Source: Cytophagaceae bacterium
GTDB taxonomy: Bacteria; Bacteroidota; Bacteroidia; Flavobacteriales; Flavobacteriaceae
Direction of reading: 5' to 3'
Length of the DNA stretch: 64,000 nucleotides
Assembly (NCBI GenBank): GCA_002710685.1
Contig: PALD01000069.1
Coordinates: forward strand, 212,154 to 276,153
Shown here: positions 8,273 through 16,773 of the stretch, in pieces
Numbering within the stretch: the first letter of the stretch is position 1
Layout of the letters: each line of letters starts with the position of its first letter
The notes under the pieces: generated by a model
Databases searched by the model: none
Told to the model about the DNA's origin: nothing
The model's input: the letters and a program-made list of their open reading frames with translations, nothing else
Translations under genes and position numbers: made by a program

Positions 8273-10696
8273 ATGCAGTTTACAGTTCAAAAAAAGCTAC
8301 TGATCTCATTTTTCTTTCACCTTTCAACAATTATGCTGGGTCAAGAAATTACCCTGACCGGTGAAGTAGTTGAGGAAAAGAATAAAAGGGCCCTTGCCTT
8401 TGTTACCATAGTGGTGAACAATACGGGTACGGGCAAGCCGGTTAACGGCACTATTACGGACGAGGCGGGGCGATTTACATTGGTACTCCCTACAGGTAAT
8501 TACCGTGTAGAGGTATCGCACATGGGTTTTGAACCTGTTAGCCGAAATATTACAGCTGGTGGGCTCAACCCGGTTTTTGACCTGGGTAAAATAGGACTTA
8601 GAGAGACTGCGGAGGCACTTGATGAGGTTGCCATTATTGCTGAGCGTGCCACGGTTGCCGCAAATCTTGATAAAAAATCCTTTAGTCTCAATGACAATGT
8701 TGCCCAGGCTGGTGGATCAGTTCTGGATGCCATGAAAACAATGCCCGGTGTTGCATTTGACCAAGAGGGTAGGGTCGTTCTACGGGGCAGCGATAAGGTA
8801 GTTGTGCTGATTAATGGTAAACAATCCAGTTTGACCGGTTTTGGCAATCAAAAAGGGCTTTCTAATGTTCCTGCGGCAAACATAGAGCGTATTGAGATTA
8901 TCAACAATCCTTCAGCTAAATATGATGCTAACGGCTTTGCTGGTATCGTAAACATTATCTATAAAAAAGAAAGGCAATACGGGCTTAATGGAAATGCTGG
9001 ATTATCCTTTGGCCTGGGAGCCTTGGTGAAACGTAGGGAAGATACAAAAACAGATTTTGGAAGCTATTCGGTCAACCCAAAGCTAATCCCCAGCCTTAAC
9101 CTAAACTACCGCACGGAAAAGGTAAATTATTTTCTTCAGACTGAATTCATGCTTCAAGAGGCATTGCCCAATAATGAATTTACCACCCGTTTGTATGACG
9201 ATGGCCCAAGGGTCATTTCTCAAGTACCCGAAAATAGAAAACAGTTTCGCAGTATTGTAAAGGGAGGAGTGGATTATGCCCTGGGAGAACACGATTATAT
9301 GACCTTTACGGGAATGGTTGACCGAGAAAGGCACATTGACACCTCACAAGTGGCATTTATAGACCTTGACCGTGACCTGCGCAATCGTTTATATACATGG
9401 AAAGAAGAAGAGGTGACAAGCTTTATAAATGCAGCTCTCAACTATAAGCATGATTTTAGTCAAGTAGGTCATTCTTTTTCGGCAAATATCCAGTACACAA
9501 GGGGGCTGGAAGATGAAAGTTATTTTTTAAACGATAGTTCTGCGGTGCGCATAGGGCGCGATATGACTAATATAAGGGCGGTAGAACACACAACAAATAT
9601 AACCACAGATTATGTGCGTGCTTTGGGAAACGGCCGTATTGAGGCCGGCCTAAAAAGCAGGTTTAGAAGGTTGCCCGTAGACTATACGATCACTAGGGGC
9701 AATGAATCTATAATCTATCCTGACCTAGGGGATTTTTCAAGCTGGAGCGAAAATCTCTATGCAGCATATATAAACTATGTCATGGAAAGAGAAAACTATG
9801 ATGTTGAAGCTGGCCTGCGTACAGAAGAAACAGAGGTATCATATAAACTAGATCCTTTAAACACGTATTATGCTACCAATGACAGTTATCGTTACCTGGA
9901 ACTTTATCCCAGCATAAGGTTTACCTATAAGATAAATGAAAGAAATAAGATATCGGCTTTTTATAACCGGAGGGTAGACAGGCCGGGAGAACCAGAGTTA
10001 AGGGTTTTTCCCAAGTATGATGACCCAGAACTCCTAAAGGTGGGCAACCCATACCTTAGGCCACAGTTCACAAACAGTGTGGAGGTTGCCCACCGCTTAT
10101 CTTGGGACACGGGCTCACTGTTTACCGCCATCTACCATAGAAACATAAATGGGGCATATCAACGTATTTATAGTATTGATGATAGCAATCCAGACTATTC
10201 AATCGTAAATAGGATTTACCAGAACACTGGGCATGCCACAAATACGGGGCTAGAACTTCTTTTTAGTCAGGATATCACAAATAAATGGGAATTGTCATCA
10301 AGCTTCAATATATATTCAAATACCATTGACGCATACCAGGGCACCTTGCTCTTTCCCTATGAACGTCCATTTATGATTGCAGAGTCAACGAATACTGCTG
10401 GAGATTTTAAAATCACGAATACGGTAGATTTTCCAGGGCAACTTCAAGCTCAAGTTACCGGGCTATATTATTCCAAGAAGAATATCCCGCAAGGAGAAGA
10501 ATTGGCAAGGTATTCCATAGACTTTGGAGTGACAAAATCACTGTGGGACAAGAGGGCAAAAATAACCTTCTCCGCCACAGACTTATTTAATCGTTTTGGC
10601 TTACGCCAAAGAATACAAGGGGAGGGCTTTAAGGCAAACTATGAAAATTATTATGAAACCCAGGTATTTAGATTGGGTCTTGACTACAAGTTCTAG
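8273..10696 (+). CDS. Outer-membrane beta-barrel protein, TonB-receptor-like (CarboxypepD_reg-like plus OMP_b-brl_3)
   Basis: 807 residues. Signal peptide, then a carboxypeptidase-regulatory-like beta sandwich (about 25-105; TLTGEVVEEKNKRALAFVTI, GHMGFEPV-like segment). A plug-like domain follows with VLDAMKTMPGVAFDQEG, VLINGKQ and IERIEIINNPSAKYDANGFAGIVNI, which is the signature of the outer membrane beta-barrel family related to TonB-dependent receptors. The remaining roughly 600 residues alternate like a large barrel and end in LGLDYKF, with terminal Phe. Members often sit beside RND pumps or two-component systems, and their substrates are largely unknown. The shared operator puts it in the envelope regulon. 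It is not a SusC (no SusD follows). Confidence 0.9.
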   Translation: MQFTVQKKLLISFFFHLSTIMLGQEITLTGEVVEEKNKRALAFVTIVVNNTGTGKPVNGTITDEAGRFTLVLPTGNYRVEVSHMGFEPVSRNITAGGLNPVFDLGKIGLRETAEALDEVAIIAERATVAANLDKKSFSLNDNVAQAGGSVLDAMKTMPGVAFDQEGRVVLRGSDKVVVLINGKQSSLTGFGNQKGLSNVPAANIERIEIINNPSAKYDANGFAGIVNIIYKKERQYGLNGNAGLSFGLGALVKRREDTKTDFGSYSVNPKLIPSLNLNYRTEKVNYFLQTEFMLQEALPNNEFTTRLYDDGPRVISQVPENRKQFRSIVKGGVDYALGEHDYMTFTGMVDRERHIDTSQVAFIDLDRDLRNRLYTWKEEEVTSFINAALNYKHDFSQVGHSFSANIQYTRGLEDESYFLNDSSAVRIGRDMTNIRAVEHTTNITTDYVRALGNGRIEAGLKSRFRRLPVDYTITRGNESIIYPDLGDFSSWSENLYAAYINYVMERENYDVEAGLRTEETEVSYKLDPLNTYYATNDSYRYLELYPSIRFTYKINERNKISAFYNRRVDRPGEPELRVFPKYDDPELLKVGNPYLRPQFTNSVEVAHRLSWDTGSLFTAIYHRNINGAYQRIYSIDDSNPDYSIVNRIYQNTGHATNTGLELLFSQDITNKWELSSSFNIYSNTIDAYQGTLLFPYERPFMIAESTNTAGDFKITNTVDFPGQLQAQVTGLYYSKKNIPQGEELARYSIDFGVTKSLWDKRAKITFSATDLFNRFGLRQRIQGEGFKANYENYYETQVFRLGLDYKF

Positions 10697-10734
10697 CCTA
10701 TAGATGGCGGTTCATAAGCAATAAGTCCTGTAGG

Positions 10735-10780
10735 GAAAGGGTTGTCCTAATGAATTCCTATTCATCATAACCCTTTCTTT
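10735..10780 (+). terminator. Nested hairpin, probable terminator after the beta-barrel gene
   Basis: Outer stem GAAAGGGTT (10735-10743) pairs with AACCCTTTC (10769-10777). Inside it ATGAAT (10750-10755) and ATTCAT (10760-10765) form a second stem with loop TCCT. The T tract is short (TTT). It lies between the beta-barrel stop and the next regulon promoter, so termination is the simplest role. Confidence 0.65.
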
Positions 10781-10805
10781 ATCAGGCACGATAATCAAAA
10801 TCCTG

Positions 10806-10840
10806 CTTTAGAACATCTTTAGATTTCAGAAATACTTTTA
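10806..10840 (+). promoter_or_regulatory. Promoter of the RND efflux operon: same direct repeat plus -7 element
   Basis: CTTTAGA (10806) and CTTTAGA (10817) are identical and 11 bp apart. TACTTTTA (10833-10840) follows after exactly 9 bp, and the start codon is 14 bp beyond. This is the most symmetric copy of the operator. Confidence 0.77.
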
Positions 10841-10854
10841 CCCATAAATCCACA

Positions 10855-12150
10855 ATGATCATGGCTAAGAACCTATTGATGACATGCGTGTTTGTGTGTT
10901 TTGGTCAACTCGTACTGTCACAGGATAATGCAAGTCTTGACGTCTTTCTTGATGCTGCGATGCGCAATGCCCCCGGCGTCAAGGTTAATGATAATCTTGA
11001 GCAAATAGGCCGTATCCAGGAAGACATCATACGTGCCCAGAACAATGCCTTTCAGGTAAGCGCAAGTTCAGAAATCTTGTTTGCCCCGTATTTCAACAAC
11101 AATGGCCGTGTGATCGATGTTACAACCACCCCATCACCCACGGCATATGGTTATGATGTGGGGATTACAAATGGAGGGTTATATTCAGCCCAGCTCAATG
11201 TGACAAAAAACCTGTTAAATCAGGCAAGTGTTGACAATTTATTGCTTCAAAACAAGGTGAGCAATGAATCTATTGCCCTATCCACAGAAGAGATGGAGCA
11301 TACCCTGGCCAAAAACATGACCGACGCCTATATCATGGCATATCAACTGCAGCTACAGGCAGATTTTACATCACAGGTACTCGAGGACCTAAAAACAAGG
11401 TTAAAGGTATTAGGGCTTTTGGTCAAGAAAGGTATCGTACAGCAAAGTGATTATATGTTGTTGCAGCTTGATATAGAGGGCAAACAGCTCGAACTAAAGC
11501 AAATAAAAGATAACCTCAATAACTCTATAAATCAAATGTTTACCCTTGCCGGTATACCCGTACATGATATAGAAAGGTTAGAAGCACCTAATATATCAAG
11601 GGACAACTCCAGTATCCAGGGGGAGCATTACTATGAACGCAAATACACCAATGATAGTTTACAGGTCAAGGCAGGCCAGCTGGTTTATGAAAATGCCTAC
11701 AGGCCACAGCTTACCGTTTACGGAAATACAGGGTTGAACGCCGTTGAGCTTAATACCATTGCACATAAGATAGGCATGAGTGCAGGCCTGCGGTTGACCA
11801 TACCCATTTATGACGGCAAGCAACGTAAGTATAACGCGCAACAAAATAAGCTCAAGGTAGAAAACATGGATTATGTTAAAATGAACTCACAGGTACAGCT
11901 TGATAACAATCTCAAGAATATTGATCAACAGTTAACGGCCGTAAAAGAAAACAGGGATATCCTCACCATGCAGATACATAAACAGGAGGAAATCCTTGAA
12001 ATCTATAAAGGAAAACTGGTACAGGGGCAGGTATCAATCATCGATTATCTCAACGTGATGCAAAACTACAGGCAATATGTCTTTACAGATCTTCAAATGC
12101 AAACTAATACCTGGCTGTTACAAAGCCAGTACAACTTTATAAACTGGTAA
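10855..12150 (+). CDS. TolC-family outer-membrane efflux channel
   Basis: 431 residues with a signal peptide (cleavage near VLSQ). The body is two long helical repeats typical of the OEP domain: LDVFLDAAMRNAPGVKVN and later GMSAGLRLTIPIYDGKQRKYNAQQNKLKVEN, with the conserved IPIYDGxxR segment of the second repeat, and a final YLNVMQNYRQY segment. It forms the outer-membrane duct of a tripartite pump. The adaptor gene begins 3 bp after its stop and the permease overlaps the adaptor, so all three form one operon. The start may be 10855 or 10861 (Met-Ile-Met). Confidence 0.92.
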   Translation: MIMAKNLLMTCVFVCFGQLVLSQDNASLDVFLDAAMRNAPGVKVNDNLEQIGRIQEDIIRAQNNAFQVSASSEILFAPYFNNNGRVIDVTTTPSPTAYGYDVGITNGGLYSAQLNVTKNLLNQASVDNLLLQNKVSNESIALSTEEMEHTLAKNMTDAYIMAYQLQLQADFTSQVLEDLKTRLKVLGLLVKKGIVQQSDYMLLQLDIEGKQLELKQIKDNLNNSINQMFTLAGIPVHDIERLEAPNISRDNSSIQGEHYYERKYTNDSLQVKAGQLVYENAYRPQLTVYGNTGLNAVELNTIAHKIGMSAGLRLTIPIYDGKQRKYNAQQNKLKVENMDYVKMNSQVQLDNNLKNIDQQLTAVKENRDILTMQIHKQEEILEIYKGKLVQGQVSIIDYLNVMQNYRQYVFTDLQMQTNTWLLQSQYNFINW

Positions 12151-12153
12151 CCC

Positions 12154-13077
12154 ATGATACCATCTAGCTTTTTAAGGCCGTTGGCCTTATCCCTGCTTAT
12201 ATTGATCATAAGCTGTAAAAAAACCGAAACCGGGGCACCTGGCATCAAGGCGGCCATAAGGGTAAGTGCAGCTACCGTGACGCAACAGCCCATTACTGAA
12301 TACCTGACTTTTAATGGTACGACTGTTTATCAAAAAAAAGAGGATATACGGGCCAATATTACGGGATACATCACGAGCATGCCCTATAAGGTGGGAGATA
12401 GAATAAGCAAGGGGCAGGTTTTTGCCCTGGTGCGCACCAAGGAACAGGATGCCCTGCGGGATGCCATAAAAATCGACACCTCGCTGGCAAAATTTATCCA
12501 TCCCATAACCATCAAGAGCAATGCGGGCGGAATCCTCAATGTAGTAAACGTTAATGTTGACGATTACATCGCAGAGGGCGATGTCTTGGCTTCGATAATA
12601 CAACCTCAATCACTTGTTGTTCAGGTAAACGTACCATATGAATATAGGGGTGCGGTGCATCTTGATACCCCATGTGAAATATTGCTTCCGGACGGTAAGG
12701 TCATCACGGCAAGTGTTATAAAGGCATTGCCCACCATGGACATAGCCTCACAATCACAAACCTTCTTGATAGGGGTGCCACAAGATGAGGAGCTGCCAGA
12801 AAACCTCAATGTTGAGGTTAAGATTGTTCAAAAAGAAGATGCAGGCCTTCTTACCGTGCCCAAAACAGCATTGCAGGCTAATGAACTGCTTACCCAGTAC
12901 TGGGTGCTGCGGCTAGTACAAGATTCACTTGCCATCAAGACCCCCGTAAAACCTGGTTTAAAGAATGATTCCCTTATTCAGGTTGAATCGCCGGGACTAA
13001 GGTTAAATGATAGGGTGGTCACAACGGGAGCTTACCAGATGCAGGATTCAACTGTGGTCAAAATTCAAAATCAATGA
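12154..13077 (+). CDS. RND efflux periplasmic adaptor lipoprotein (HlyD/AcrA family)
   Basis: 307 residues. The lipoprotein signal ends at IISC (Cys21), so it is anchored in a membrane facing the periplasm. The order is a beta-barrel strand (about 40-60), a lipoyl half with YITSMPYKVGDRISKGQVFALV, a very short hairpin (about 20 residues around EQDALRDAI), then the second lipoyl half with AGGILNVVNVNVDDYIAEGDVLASI, a barrel domain and a membrane-proximal domain ending GAYQMQDSTVVKIQ. The short alpha-hairpin is unusual, since AcrA-type adaptors carry much longer ones. It may dock differently on the TolC partner. The stop overlaps the permease start (ATGA). Confidence 0.9.
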   Translation: MIPSSFLRPLALSLLILIISCKKTETGAPGIKAAIRVSAATVTQQPITEYLTFNGTTVYQKKEDIRANITGYITSMPYKVGDRISKGQVFALVRTKEQDALRDAIKIDTSLAKFIHPITIKSNAGGILNVVNVNVDDYIAEGDVLASIIQPQSLVVQVNVPYEYRGAVHLDTPCEILLPDGKVITASVIKALPTMDIASQSQTFLIGVPQDEELPENLNVEVKIVQKEDAGLLTVPKTALQANELLTQYWVLRLVQDSLAIKTPVKPGLKNDSLIQVESPGLRLNDRVVTTGAYQMQDSTVVKIQNQ

Positions 13078-16000
13078 AAAACCTGCATTCAAGATATAGG
13101 TATCCCATTTTGGCAATAGCCATATTACTTTTATTGGGAGGTGCCTTCTCCTATAAAAATTTAAAGACGGGATTATTTCCAGACATCACTTTTCCTAAAA
13201 TAAAGGTGATAGCTGATGCCGGCCAGCAGCCTGTGGACAAGATGATGACCACGGTAACCATACCCCTTGAAAATATCATAAGGCGCACCGAGGGCCTGCA
13301 GTACATACGCAGTACCACCTCTCGGGGAAGCTGTGAAATCTCGGTTTTTCTAGATTGGAATGCTGATATCAATACCGCAAAATCCCAGATAGAATCCTTT
13401 ATAAACCAATCGCGCGGAAGCATTCTTCCCAATACTACATTTTCAGTTGAAAAAATGAACCCATCCATCCTGCCCGTCATGGGCTACTCGATAGAGGGCA
13501 AAGGGTATTCTCAGGTAGAACTCAAGAAAATCGCAAAATATACCGTAAAGCCTTATTTGGCCGCAGCCAAAGGCATAAGTGACATTGTCGTGATAGGGGG
13601 CAAGGACAAGGAATATCAAATACAGGTAAAGCCCGGGGCCATGAAATCTTTGGGTATTTCAATCATTGATATTCAAAATGCTGTTGCGGGGGCAAACCTG
13701 TTGCAGTCCAATGGTTACATCACAGATTATGACCGTATGTACCTCACCTTGACAGATAACTCCATTGATGATATCACAGAGCTGGAGGACCTGACCATCA
13801 CCAACACCCCCAGTAGAAAAATAACCTTACGGGATATTGCCAACATCAAGATAACCGAGGCCAAGGAGTATGTAAAAATAATTGCAAACGGTAAGAACGT
13901 GCCCACCATTGCAATCATAAAGCAACCGGAGGCCAACCTCATAGAAATCAATAATACCATTGAGCAAAAAGTAGGGGAGTTGGCCTCCATCCTGCCTTCA
14001 GGGGTGGTGCTAAAACCCTATTATAACCAGGCAGACTTTGTAAACACCAGTATTTCAAGCATCAAGGATGTATTATGGATAGGCCTGGTGCTCGCACTGC
14101 TGGTCGTGGTCGTTTTTTTGAGGTCGTTTTCGGCAAGTATGGTCGTGCTGTTCACGATACCCGTTTCCCTATCGCTTACACTTATCCTTCTTGAAACCTT
14201 CAACTATACCTTCAACATCATGACCCTGGGTGCCGTGGCAGCTGCCATAGGGCTTATGATTGATGATGTGGTCATAATCATTGAGCAAATACACAAGATT
14301 AAAGAAGAGCATCCAGGGCGTGGGATGGCTTGGGTGTCCCATGAGGCGATAAAGCACTTGTTTCCGGCCATGGTGGGGTCATCCATGAGCACGCTTGTTA
14401 TCTTCATACCCTTTGTGCTCATGACGGGTATTGCAGGTGCTTATTTTAAAGTAATGGCCTATACCATGATGATTGCTCTGGCAGCTTCATTTCTGGTTAC
14501 CTGGTTGGTCGTGCCGGTTCTTTCCATACTGTTTACACGAAAAAAAAGCAATGTGGAAAAACCAAAAAGCCCCCCACGTACTTCGTGGGTTCATGGTGTG
14601 CTTACAAGGCCCGTTATAGGCCTGGTGTTCTTTGCGATATGCGTCCTGATCATAGTTTTGGTACCCTCGAGGCTTCCCTCTGGCTTTCTTCCAGAAATGG
14701 ATGAGGGCAGCATTGTCCTGGATTACAACAGTCCCGCAGGGACCACCCTTGAAGAAACTGACCGGATGCTGCAAATAGTAAACGATATCCTGGACAATCA
14801 ACCAGAAGTTGCGGCGTATTCCGCAAGATTGGGAACACAAATGGGTTTTTTTATTACCGAGCCCAACAGGGGGGATTATCTCATAAAGCTTAAGGATAAG
14901 CGCAACAAGACCACAACGCAGGTTTCTGATGAAATACGTAGTAAGATAGAAGCAGAACTTCCCCAGCTCACTATAGATTTTGGCCAGGTAATAGGCGATA
15001 TGCTGGGCGATTTGATGAGTTCTGCCCAGCCCATAGAGGTCAAGGTTTTTGGAGATGAGCCCACCAAGCTCGAGGACCTTTCAAAAGCAATTGCGGCCGA
15101 GGTTGAAAGCACCCCGGGAACCGCAGATGTAAGTGATGGCATCATCGTGGCAGGCCCCGTGTTGAACATCCAGCCAGACGAAGCTAAGCTGGCCCAGATG
15201 GGATTGACGGTAACAGATTTTCAAATGCAGCTCCAGGCGCAGATAGAAGGCATTGTCCTGAGCACCATGATAGATAATGAACAGCTGGTCAATGTAAGGT
15301 TGATCTATCCTGATGCACAGGGCACATCCATAGATGACCTCAAGGATACCTCCATACTATTGCCTCAGGGTAAATCAATACCCATATCAACCGTTGCCAC
15401 CATAACGATGGAAAAAGGCGTGGCAGAAATAAACCGTGAAAACCAAAAATCAATAGGGATCATCACCGCAAGGCTTGACAACCGTGACCTGGGCTCAACC
15501 CTTGCCGAAATACAGGATAGACTATCACATAACATAAGCCTGCCCACGGGGTACTCCATTGAATATGGAGGGGCATATCAAAATCAAAAACAGGCCTTTA
15601 GGGAATTGTTGATGATCCTCATCTCCGCAATACTCCTGGTATTTATGGTCATCCTTTTTTTATTCAGGAAAATAAAGGTAGCCCTTGCCATAATCGTTAT
15701 CGCCATACTGGGCGTTGCCGGAAGTCTCTTGAGCCTATTTATCACCGGCACCCCATTGAATGTGGGCAGTTACACGGGCATCATCATGATCGTGGGCATC
15801 ATAGGCGAGAACAGCATCTTCACCTATAGGCAATATCAGGATACTGATACTTCCCTGACCCATGTTCAAAAAATAGAATACGCCATTGCAGCACGGCTGC
15901 GGCCCAAGCTCATGACGGCCTTTGCGGCAATCATGGCACTTATTCCATTGGCACTGGGTATAGGGGCCGGGGCACAGTTGCACCAGCCCCTGGCCATCGC

Positions 16001-16079
16001 CGTGATAGGCGGGTTGCTATTTGCACTTCCCTTGCTGCTCATCGTGCTTCCCACGATCCTCAAGGTCATAAAAGAATGA
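13074..16079 (+). CDS. RND-family efflux permease
   Basis: 1001 residues, the size of HAE/HME permeases, with the two-fold repeat of a TM bundle and a large periplasmic loop. The N-terminus shows a membrane span then KTGLFPDITFPKIKVIADAGQQPVDK. Later segments are VVFLRSFSASMVVLFTIPVS, GAVAAAIGLMIDDVVIIIEQ (TM4, with paired Asp that carries protons in this family) and GFLPEMDEGSIVLDY. TM4 GLMIDDVVII and the MDEGS segment resemble metal or solvent exporters of the CusA/CzcA side, but substrate cannot be assigned. It overlaps the adaptor gene by 4 bp. The regulon promoter at 10.8 kb should drive the whole operon. Confidence 0.94.
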   Translation: MKNLHSRYRYPILAIAILLLLGGAFSYKNLKTGLFPDITFPKIKVIADAGQQPVDKMMTTVTIPLENIIRRTEGLQYIRSTTSRGSCEISVFLDWNADINTAKSQIESFINQSRGSILPNTTFSVEKMNPSILPVMGYSIEGKGYSQVELKKIAKYTVKPYLAAAKGISDIVVIGGKDKEYQIQVKPGAMKSLGISIIDIQNAVAGANLLQSNGYITDYDRMYLTLTDNSIDDITELEDLTITNTPSRKITLRDIANIKITEAKEYVKIIANGKNVPTIAIIKQPEANLIEINNTIEQKVGELASILPSGVVLKPYYNQADFVNTSISSIKDVLWIGLVLALLVVVVFLRSFSASMVVLFTIPVSLSLTLILLETFNYTFNIMTLGAVAAAIGLMIDDVVIIIEQIHKIKEEHPGRGMAWVSHEAIKHLFPAMVGSSMSTLVIFIPFVLMTGIAGAYFKVMAYTMMIALAASFLVTWLVVPVLSILFTRKKSNVEKPKSPPRTSWVHGVLTRPVIGLVFFAICVLIIVLVPSRLPSGFLPEMDEGSIVLDYNSPAGTTLEETDRMLQIVNDILDNQPEVAAYSARLGTQMGFFITEPNRGDYLIKLKDKRNKTTTQVSDEIRSKIEAELPQLTIDFGQVIGDMLGDLMSSAQPIEVKVFGDEPTKLEDLSKAIAAEVESTPGTADVSDGIIVAGPVLNIQPDEAKLAQMGLTVTDFQMQLQAQIEGIVLSTMIDNEQLVNVRLIYPDAQGTSIDDLKDTSILLPQGKSIPISTVATITMEKGVAEINRENQKSIGIITARLDNRDLGSTLAEIQDRLSHNISLPTGYSIEYGGAYQNQKQAFRELLMILISAILLVFMVILFLFRKIKVALAIIVIAILGVAGSLLSLFITGTPLNVGSYTGIIMIVGIIGENSIFTYRQYQDTDTSLTHVQKIEYAIAARLRPKLMTAFAAIMALIPLALGIGAGAQLHQPLAIAVIGGLLFALPLLLIVLPTILKVIKE

Positions 16080-16095
16080 AGGGCAGGGGGCAACA

Positions 16096-16141
16096 CTTAA
16101 GATTTGCTTAAAGCTGGCTTTAGATTTCATGCTTAATTTTA
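16096..16141 (+). promoter_or_regulatory. Promoter of the PepSY-like gene: three tandem half-sites plus -7 element
   Basis: CTTAAGA (16096), CTTAAAG (16107) and CTTTAGA (16118) follow one another with 11-bp steps, so this copy has an extra half-site. TAATTTTA (16134-16141) lies 9 bp after the last, as at three other promoters. The first two half-sites are close to the PmrA-type CTTAA sequence known from enterobacteria. Confidence 0.72.
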
Positions 16142-16166
16142 AAACACAATATAAAACAACAACGAT

Positions 16167-16628
16167 ATGAAAAAAGTAATTCTAGGCACCGCGCTAATGT
16201 TCATGGCCCTTGCCTCACAAGCATGTAATGCGACCCAAGGTGACAAAGTACCCAGTAATGTCAAGCAGGCTTTCGCCAAAAAATTTCCTGATGCAAAAAA
16301 AGTAAAGTGGGACAAGGAAAACGATACGGAGTGGGAAGCAGAATTTAAAATGGGCAAGGTGGAATATTCAGCAAACTTCCTGATGGACGGCACATGGAAG
16401 GAAACGGAACATGAAATCAAAAAAACTGAAATCCCAGAAGCGGTCCTTTCTACCTTAAAAAAGGAGTTTCCTGACTTTAAAATCGAAGAGGCAGAAATCT
16501 CTGAGACCGCCACGGGTTCACATTATGAACTTGAAATAGAAAAAGGAGAGAATACCCTGGAAGTTGCCATTGACGGGCAAGGTACCCTGGTCAGCAAAGA
16601 GACCATGGATGAGGATGATGAAGATTGA
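16167..16628 (+). CDS. Secreted PepSY-like domain protein
   Basis: 153 residues. Signal peptide with a Cys near the cleavage point (ASQAC), so it may be a lipoprotein or a soluble periplasmic protein. Two PepSY-like repeats follow: VPSNVKQAFAKKFPDAKKVKW (about 31-75) and IPEAVLSTLKKEFPDFKIEEAE (about 90-140), each of the beta-alpha-beta type that in this family precedes a strand ending in a Gly turn. The C-terminus is acidic (DEDDED). PepSY-like proteins are often strongly induced by envelope two-component systems and are thought to inhibit or tune periplasmic activities. This one has its own regulon promoter and a strong terminator, so it is a single-gene unit. Confidence 0.85.
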   Translation: MKKVILGTALMFMALASQACNATQGDKVPSNVKQAFAKKFPDAKKVKWDKENDTEWEAEFKMGKVEYSANFLMDGTWKETEHEIKKTEIPEAVLSTLKKEFPDFKIEEAEISETATGSHYELEIEKGENTLEVAIDGQGTLVSKETMDEDDED

Positions 16629-16645
16629 TTGTTGATTTTTAAGTT

Positions 16646-16674
16646 AAGGCCCAGGGTGATGCCTGGGCTTTTTT
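16646..16674 (+). terminator. Rho-independent terminator after the PepSY-like gene
   Basis: Stem GCCCAGG (16649-16655) and CCTGGGC (16662-16668), extended by AA/TT pairs, loop GTGATG, followed by a T run. It isolates the PepSY-like gene from the GT39 unit. Confidence 0.92.
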
Positions 16675-16700
16675 ATCAAATCTGTAAGATGATGGCCTTA

Positions 16701-16734
16701 CTTTAGAATTGCTTTAGATTCTGTTGAGAATTTG
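16701..16734 (+). promoter_or_regulatory. Promoter of the GT39 gene: same direct repeat, weaker -7 element
   Basis: CTTTAGA (16701) and CTTTAGA (16712) are 11 bp apart. The TTTG of a possible -7 element is at 16731-16734, one base nearer than in the four best copies, and the TA half is not conserved (AGAATTTG). The operator is convincing; the core promoter is weak, as expected for an activator-dependent gene. Confidence 0.66.
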
Positions 16735-16773
16735 AACAGGATTTCAAGCCACTTTTACATTTAAAATGCAACA

